Shown here piece after piece: positions 8,401 to 11,507 of a DNA stretch of 11,507 nucleotides. The notes under the pieces were generated by a model that saw only the letters and a list, made by a program, of their open reading frames with translations, did not search any database and was not told the origin of the DNA. The translations under genes were made by a program, and so were the position numbers. The stretch comes from Bacteroidia bacterium. Its GTDB lineage: Bacteria > Bacteroidota > Bacteroidia > Bacteroidales > Azobacteroidaceae. The stretch lies in NCBI GenBank assembly GCA_025996815.1, contig BNTT01000092.1, positions 1 through 11,507 of the forward strand, read 5' to 3'. The number at the start of each line of letters is the position of its first letter. Position 1 is the stretch's first letter.

Positions 8401-10135
8401 TGATGATTGCATCTAAATCGGCTGCCACCAAGGCACAGGTTGGGCTGTTGGTACCTATTGGAGTCGTGCCATTCCGGAACCACCGGTAGGAGAAGGCTCC
8501 GCTACCATCAAGAAGGGAGGTATTGGCTGTGATGGTTTGTCCGACTGCCGCGATGCCGTCGAAGGTTACCGTGCCGGTTAAAGCGGCGAGAGCAACTACC
8601 GCCGTTGGACCGCCGGTTATGATTCCGGAATTGTCGACGCGGCTCACTTCTACGGTGATGATTTTCCCTGCATCGGCAGGCACTAAGGTATAGGTTGGGC
8701 TGTTCCCAATATTCACGGCAGCCCGTTTCCACCGGTAGACGATGGCTCCGCTACCACCAAGGGCAGAGGTATTTGCAGTGAGGGTTTGTCCTACTTCTGC
8801 GGTGCCGTCAATGGTTACCGTGCCGGTTAAAACAACGGATACATTCACCACCGCGATGCGCAGCCGTGCACTTTCGGTTTCGAGGGGTTCTTTGGCGGTA
8901 ATCCAGAGGCTCCCCAGTGCCACATCACCCGTGGCGGAGGTCAGGAGCAGTTCCTGAGTGACCAGGTCGAAAGTCGGGGTCAGGTCGGTATTCCGCACAT
9001 TGCTCGATGCCGCGGTATATATCGTCCATACACAACGGCTTGAGTAGGGACGACTGTTGGTCAGGTTCACTATCACGCTTGGCGTAGTTTGGGGCGGTCT
9101 GCCAATGGAGAGAGACAGTGGCACCGGTGTTTGTGTCTGTGGTGTCGCTACGACCGCAAGTGTTTGCCGCACACTTTCGACGAGGAGAGGGTTGGTGGCG
9201 GCAATATAGTAGCTCTTCACCGCCACATCACCCGTGTTGGATGTCAGCCGCAGCAACGCACCGCTGAGGGTGGCAGTTACGTTGGGGTCTAATCCGATTC
9301 CTGTTGCGGAGGAATAAACTGCCCATGTAGTCAAATTCGAATAATCAGCGGCATTGTTCAGGATAAAGTCCACGCTCGACTGTATGCCGGGGGCTTTGGC
9401 AACGGTGGCAGTGGCAATATCCGGAGTCGGTGTTACGTTCGGCGGGGGCGGTATAAACGCGGTAACCGTGAGTTTCAGCCGCCCGCTTTCTTTCTTGTCG
9501 CCGTCGGTGGCTGTCACCCAACAATTCCCTACGGGAATATCAGAGGGATGAATCAAAGTCAAAGTTTGGGCAGTTTTGTCGAAGTATGTGGTTATGCCGG
9601 AAACCACCGTGGCACTTGTCTGCGAGGAATAAACTTTCCACTTTGTTGTGCTCCCTCCCTCGTAGAGGTCGCTATTGACCACGGTAAAGACGATGCTTAC
9701 CTGCGTGGGAGCGGATTTTGCGATGCTTGAAAAAAGTGCTTCGGGTGTAGCGGTCTGATCGGGTGAAAACGGGAGCACAGTGAGCCTGAGCCGCCCACTT
9801 TCGGTTTTGCCCGGCATGGTGGCGGAGATATAATAAATGGCAGCTTTAACATCCGTGTCGTGCGTCAGCACCAGTTCCGTGCCGTCGAGGCACTCCGCGG
9901 TCATGTCCGTTGCCACGCCTGTGCCTTTCTCCGATGCATAGACTTTCCATGTGGCATTGAGATACTTCGAAGTCAGGTTAAACGCCACGCTCTGCTGCTT
10001 GGCGGCGGTTTTCACCACGATCTTTTCCACCACCTGCGGCGTGTTGGTCGGACTCAACTCTTCGCTATCGGTGCATTGACCCAGCACGAAAGGTGCCAAC
10101 AGTGCAATCACTAATCCTTTTACATTTGCTTTCAT
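5471..10135 (-). CDS. Giant Ig-repeat surface lipoprotein with FGE-like head
   Basis: The 1554-residue product has four parts. Residues 1-22 form a signal peptide with a cysteine at 22 (VLGQC, an unusual Q before the Cys) followed by acidic residues (TDSEE), like Bacteroidetes surface-export signals. Residues about 35-430 are four divergent repeats of about 90-100 residues sharing W-x-V/I-Y and ESxRLxLxV motifs. Residues 436-1277 are ten Ig-like repeats (LTGTVTIDG...YQWKR...ITVEVSRANN). Residues 1278-1554 are an FGE/SUMF1-like domain with GISWRDAIVWCNAYSE, YRLPTEAEWEYAARGG (from 1413), YDMSGNVLEWCWD and RVVRGGAW (1514-1521), ending in GFR (1547-1549). The paired active-site cysteines of true FGE are missing (only C1528 lies in that segment), so it is probably a binding head on a long stalk, not a sulfatase activator. 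The substrate or ligand is unknown. The start at 10135 has AAAGAAG just upstream. A truncated paralogue head ends 56 bases upstream. Confidence 0.85.
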   Translation of the reverse strand: MKANVKGLVIALLAPFVLGQCTDSEELSPTNTPQVVEKIVVKTAAKQQSVAFNLTSKYLNATWKVYASEKGTGVATDMTAECLDGTELVLTHDTDVKAAIYYISATMPGKTESGRLRLTVLPFSPDQTATPEALFSSIAKSAPTQVSIVFTVVNSDLYEGGSTTKWKVYSSQTSATVVSGITTYFDKTAQTLTLIHPSDIPVGNCWVTATDGDKKESGRLKLTVTAFIPPPPNVTPTPDIATATVAKAPGIQSSVDFILNNAADYSNLTTWAVYSSATGIGLDPNVTATLSGALLRLTSNTGDVAVKSYYIAATNPLLVESVRQTLAVVATPQTQTPVPLSLSIGRPPQTTPSVIVNLTNSRPYSSRCVWTIYTAASSNVRNTDLTPTFDLVTQELLLTSATGDVALGSLWITAKEPLETESARLRIAVVNVSVVLTGTVTIDGTAEVGQTLTANTSALGGSGAIVYRWKRAAVNIGNSPTYTLVPADAGKIITVEVSRVDNSGIITGGPTAVVALAALTGTVTFDGIAAVGQTITANTSLLDGSGAFSYRWFRNGTTPIGTNSPTCALVAADLDAIITVEVSRANNTGSVTGATAAVALPVLTGRVTITGTANAGNTLTANTTALAGSGDISYRWKRDTVTVGTNSSTYVTATTDLGAKISVEVSRTNNSGIVTGGPTATVSRSALTGTVTIDGVPIVDQILTANTTALGGSGDFTYQWKRNGTTPIGLNSPTYTIGAYDLEATISVTVSCANNTGSVTGGPTAEVALFMPNLTGTVTIDGIVAVGQTLTANTSALYGSGTISYRWFRGTNPIIGANSATYTISLADYGTTLSVEVTRANDIGSIIGGPTTVVGLSVLTGTVTIDGFTNVGYTLSPNISALGGSGALSCRWKRDSVDVGTGQTYTLVEADLGAKITVEVSRANNTGSVISSPTAAIEPFLPRLTGTASITGEAIVGRLLTASASLGGSGTISYQWKRGTVKVGTNSQTYAIVAADEGSTITVEVSCTGYVGPVIGGPTDTVIFPVLTGTVTIDGSAAVGQILYANTSRLNGSGAFSYQWRRGTVDIGTNSQTYTLVAADLGAIITVEVTRANNSGSIIGGLTAIAPLPPLTGTVTITGFVGPGNTLTANTSLLSGSGTFSYRWKRGTVDIGTNSPTYILALADIGEFITVEVTRSNNSGSIIGSLTAIVNRPALTGTVTIDGTVAPGQTLTANTTALGGSGTISYQWYLDLSPTGTNSPTYTLDSYTSKSISVEVTRANNTGSVTGVIGPTLTLPGATITGSGTIGVFIEGRTVTISPFNIYRHETTYELWNSVYEWATDDLRGYTFANSGVEGHGTTSGTGVIGNAAKATRSVTGISWRDAIVWCNAYSEMNGRTPVYTSIYYSGGVIKDATDARATVWESVVMDLTKTGYRLPTEAEWEYAARGGNQNDILNWNYNYSGGNTIGDIAWYEENSFLLGPSHGNYGVHPVGTKATNSKGLYDMSGNVLEWCWDRYGGITTSTPAKGPSSGSNRVVRGGAWNTTVQRCGVSYRDNLPPTSSSDRNTGFRIVFSL
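6305..8830 (-). repeat. Ten tandem Ig-like repeats, about 250 bp each
   Basis: Units begin at residues 436, 519, 603, 687, 774, 859, 944, 1027, 1111 and 1195 of the lipoprotein, giving lengths of 83-87 residues. The consensus features are LTGTVTIDG, VGQTLTANTSALGGSGTISY, QWKR or RWKR, GTNSPTYTL, ADLG, ITVEVSRANNTGSV and GGPTA. Similarity is strong in the DNA too: long blocks such as TCCGCTTCCACCAAGGG and CGATGGTTACCGTGCC on the plus strand recur almost unchanged. This suggests recent expansion or continuing gene conversion. Units of the same type occur in the opposite orientation at 10658-11075. Confidence 0.9.
8845..10033 (-). repeat. Four divergent N-terminal repeats of the lipoprotein
   Basis: Residues about 35-430 hold four related units of about 90-100 residues, each with a strand pattern ending in ESGRLRLTV, ESGRLKLTV, ESVRQTLAV or ESARLRIAV, preceded by an I-x-A-T motif and by TWKVYAS, KWKVYSS, TWAVYSS or VWTIYTA. 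They are much more divergent from one another than the ten downstream units. They look like beta-sandwich stalk domains, but I do not recognise a named family. Confidence 0.65.
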
Positions 10136-10191
10136 TGTCTTCTTTGTTTATATAATACTTATATCTCGGTGCAATAGACAGATGCCTTAAA
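10136..10191 (-). promoter_or_regulatory. Short leader upstream of the lipoprotein gene
   Basis: These 56 bases lie between the stop of the FGE fragment and the lipoprotein ATG. They are AT-rich (TATAAGTATTATATAAAC on the minus strand) and carry AAAGAAG just before the start, a weak ribosome-binding site. No clear TAnnTTTG box is present, so the gene may depend on transcription from upstream, across the truncated paralogue. Confidence 0.3.
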
Positions 10192-10653
10192 CTAAAGGGT
10201 ACGTGCCCAGCGGAAACCAATGGCCCAGTCCAAGTAGTCGGGCTTATAGTGGCCTTCGCGAGAAATCACCCTACACGCCGCCGGGGCGTCTATCCAGCCG
10301 CCGCCGCGACACACGCGTTCAGTATACCACGATCCCGTAGGTCCCTGCGCCGGGGTATTCGTGGTTATTATAGGCTGATACAAGTCCCAGCACCATTCAC
10401 GCACATTCCCGCTCATGTCATATATCCCTCTGTTTGGGTCTTTAAGCCCTACCGGATGAGCACCTTTTGCACTCTCAGGGATATTAGTGTTAGAAGCACC
10501 GGCATTGTTGTAATACCATGCTACCACGTCAATGTTATTGTGTCCCGAATAGGGAAAGTTCCATTGTGCTTCATCGCTTTGATTGCGGCCTCGCGCCGCA
10601 AATTCCCACTCTGCTTCCGTGGGCAAGCGGTAGCCTTTTTTCGTCATATCCAT
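10192..10653 (-). pseudogene. C-terminal half of a second FGE-like head
   Basis: The 153 readable residues match the last 147 or so residues of the neighbouring lipoprotein: YRLPTEAEWEFAARG, YDMSGNVREWCWD, RVCRGGGW and GFRW at the end. An in-frame TAG two codons before the first ATG (10653) closes the frame, and no signal peptide, stalk or first half of the FGE domain precedes it. It is therefore a gene fragment in the present arrangement. The missing N-terminal half lies next to it on the opposite strand (10658-11423) and would join in frame if that segment were inverted. Like the full-length paralogue it lacks a catalytic Cys pair. Its 3' end shares CCCTTTAGTTTA with that gene. Confidence 0.75.
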
Positions 10654-10655
10654 CG
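10572..10655 (-). repeat. Left arm of 84-base perfect inverted repeat
   Basis: The reverse complement of 10572-10655 is identical over all 84 bases to 11424-11507. It encodes the MDMTKKGYRLPTEAEWEF part of the FGE domain and contains a 6-base-stem hairpin TGCGGC/GCCGCA at 10584-10600. The corresponding stretch of the full-length paralogue (about 5842-5921) differs at about 10 of 80 positions, so family conservation alone does not explain the perfect identity. Confidence 0.95.
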
Positions 10656-10657
10656 CC

Positions 10658-11507
10658 TACCAGTGGAAACGGGGTAACGTGAATATTGGTGCCAACAGCC
10701 CAACCTATACCACAGTGGATTCCGATATAGGGCAAACCATCTCCGTAGAAGTGAGCCGCGCCCGCTATTCCGGTAGCATCACCAGTGCTCCTACTGCCCC
10801 AATTGAGGGTGTCCCCATTGACCCCAATCTCCCCGCTTTAACAGGCACGGTAACCATCACCGGCATCACGCAAGTAGGATACACCCTCACTGCAAATATC
10901 TCTGCCCTTGGTGGAAGCGGAACCATCTCCTACCAGTGGAAACGGAATGGCACGGAAATTAGTGGGAAGACATCCTTAACCTATGCCTTAGTGCTTGAAG
11001 ATAAAAATACAACCATCTCCGTAGTAGTAACTCGTGCCAACAATTCAGGTAGCGTTACCGGATCTGCGTACATAACCGACCCGTGGTATATGATAGAAGG
11101 AAGCGGAACAGAGGGGGTATTTATAGCAGGGCGGACGGTAAGAACCCCCCACTATGAAATTGCCCAATATGAAACCACCTGGGAATTATGGAAAGAGGTG
11201 TACTTCTGGGGACAAATATACGGGTACTCCTTTTCTAAAACCGGCACCGATGGGGAGGGACAGTACGACTATATAGAAGGCCGTCCGGTAACGGAAATCA
11301 CATGGCGGGATGCGATTGTCTGGTGCAATGCCTATAGCGAGATGAAGGGCTTAGAGCCGGTGTACACTTATAATGGGAGTGTTATCAGAAATTCCAATGA
11401 AGGAGCAGTTTGTGATAATGCGACGATGGATATGACGAAAAAAGGCTACCGCTTGCCCACGGAAGCAGAGTGGGAATTTGCGGCGCGAGGCCGCAATCAA
11501 AGCGATG
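10658..11507 (+). CDS. 5'-truncated Ig-repeat/FGE-like lipoprotein paralogue, runs off window
   Basis: An open frame of 283 codons runs to the window edge. It begins inside an Ig-like repeat (YQWKRGNVNIGANSPTY...ISVEVSRARYSGSI) and continues with one full repeat (LTGTVTITG at about 10838 to NNSGSVTG at about 11060). It then enters an FGE-like domain (GVFIAGRTV, ITWRDAIVWCNAYSEM, YRLPTEAEWEF). No signal peptide or good start exists: upstream in frame there is a TAG at 10631-10633 and then only antisense sequence of the other FGE fragment. The first ATG is at 11089, past the stalk. The piece is the 3' part of a gene whose 5' part is absent here. It probably belongs to the same protein as the fragment at 10192-10653 before an inversion, or to a third paralogue continuing beyond 11507. 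Confidence 0.75.
11424..11507 (+). repeat. Right arm of 84-base inverted repeat, cut by window end
   Basis: This is identical to the reverse complement of 10572-10655. The repeat reaches the last base of the window, so its true length is unknown and could be much longer. One base to the left of position 11424 the two copies already differ, so the inner boundary is sharp. Both arms are in the same codon frame of the FGE-like domain. Confidence 0.95.

Noticed and set aside
6305..8830. Regularly spaced repeats as a CRISPR array
   Set aside because: The units are about 250 bases, continuous coding sequence, and show no short repeat/spacer alternation.
6465..8957. Series of similar 65-80-codon plus-strand frames opposite the Ig-like array (starting MVPLPPRA or similar)
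   Set aside because: They recur with the 250-base period because the sense strand is repetitive; they have no start signals of their own and are shadow frames.
10192..10653. A complete small FGE-like protein starting at 10653
   Set aside because: It begins in the middle of the domain exactly at the inverted-repeat boundary, with a stop two codons upstream and no ribosome-binding site or signal peptide; it is a fragment.

Overview
The window looks like a Bacteroidota (Bacteroidetes) chromosome fragment. The support is a Bacteroidetes-type LptD with a lipobox, TACCTTTG boxes that fit the Bacteroidetes -7 promoter consensus (TAnnTTTG), a surface-type lipoprotein signal with an acidic stretch after the cysteine, and A-rich start regions with weak Shine-Dalgarno sequences. 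Genus cannot be read from the sequence.

Layout. Positions 1-227 hold no convincing gene, only small hairpins and one leftward promoter-like box. A leftward pair follows: an HD-domain phosphohydrolase (3198-3707) and, directly abutting it (TAA then ATG), the outer-membrane LPS-assembly protein LptD (228-3197). A short divergent promoter region (3708-3785) separates them from a rightward three-domain Xaa-Pro aminopeptidase (pepP, 3786-5474), whose five metal ligands are all present. That gene meets, tail to tail with a 4-base overlap, a very long leftward gene (5471-10135). It encodes a predicted surface lipoprotein of 1554 residues: signal peptide, four divergent beta-type repeats, ten Ig-like repeats of about 84 residues, and a C-terminal formylglycine-generating-enzyme-like (FGE/SUMF1, C-type-lectin-like) head that lacks the catalytic cysteine pair.

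The right end is the unusual part. Positions 10192-10653 (minus) hold only the C-terminal half of a second FGE-like head. Positions 10658-11507 (plus) hold a 5'-truncated paralogue (one and a half Ig-like repeats plus the N-terminal half of an FGE head) that runs off the window. The two pieces point away from each other and share an 84-base inverted repeat with no mismatch (10572-10655 and 11424-11507), inside the FGE coding sequence and in the same reading frame. Turning 10656-11423 around would join the two halves into one continuous, complete FGE domain directly upstream of the long lipoprotein gene. The locus is therefore an invertible segment that swaps the head of a repeat-rich surface protein, a recent inverted duplication, or an assembly/amplification chimera; the sequence alone cannot decide.

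The housekeeping half (LptD, HD protein, PepP) and the lipoprotein half do not look functionally linked. The lipoprotein genes form a paralogous set with high DNA similarity, both direct and inverted, which is what one expects of a family shuffled by recombination.
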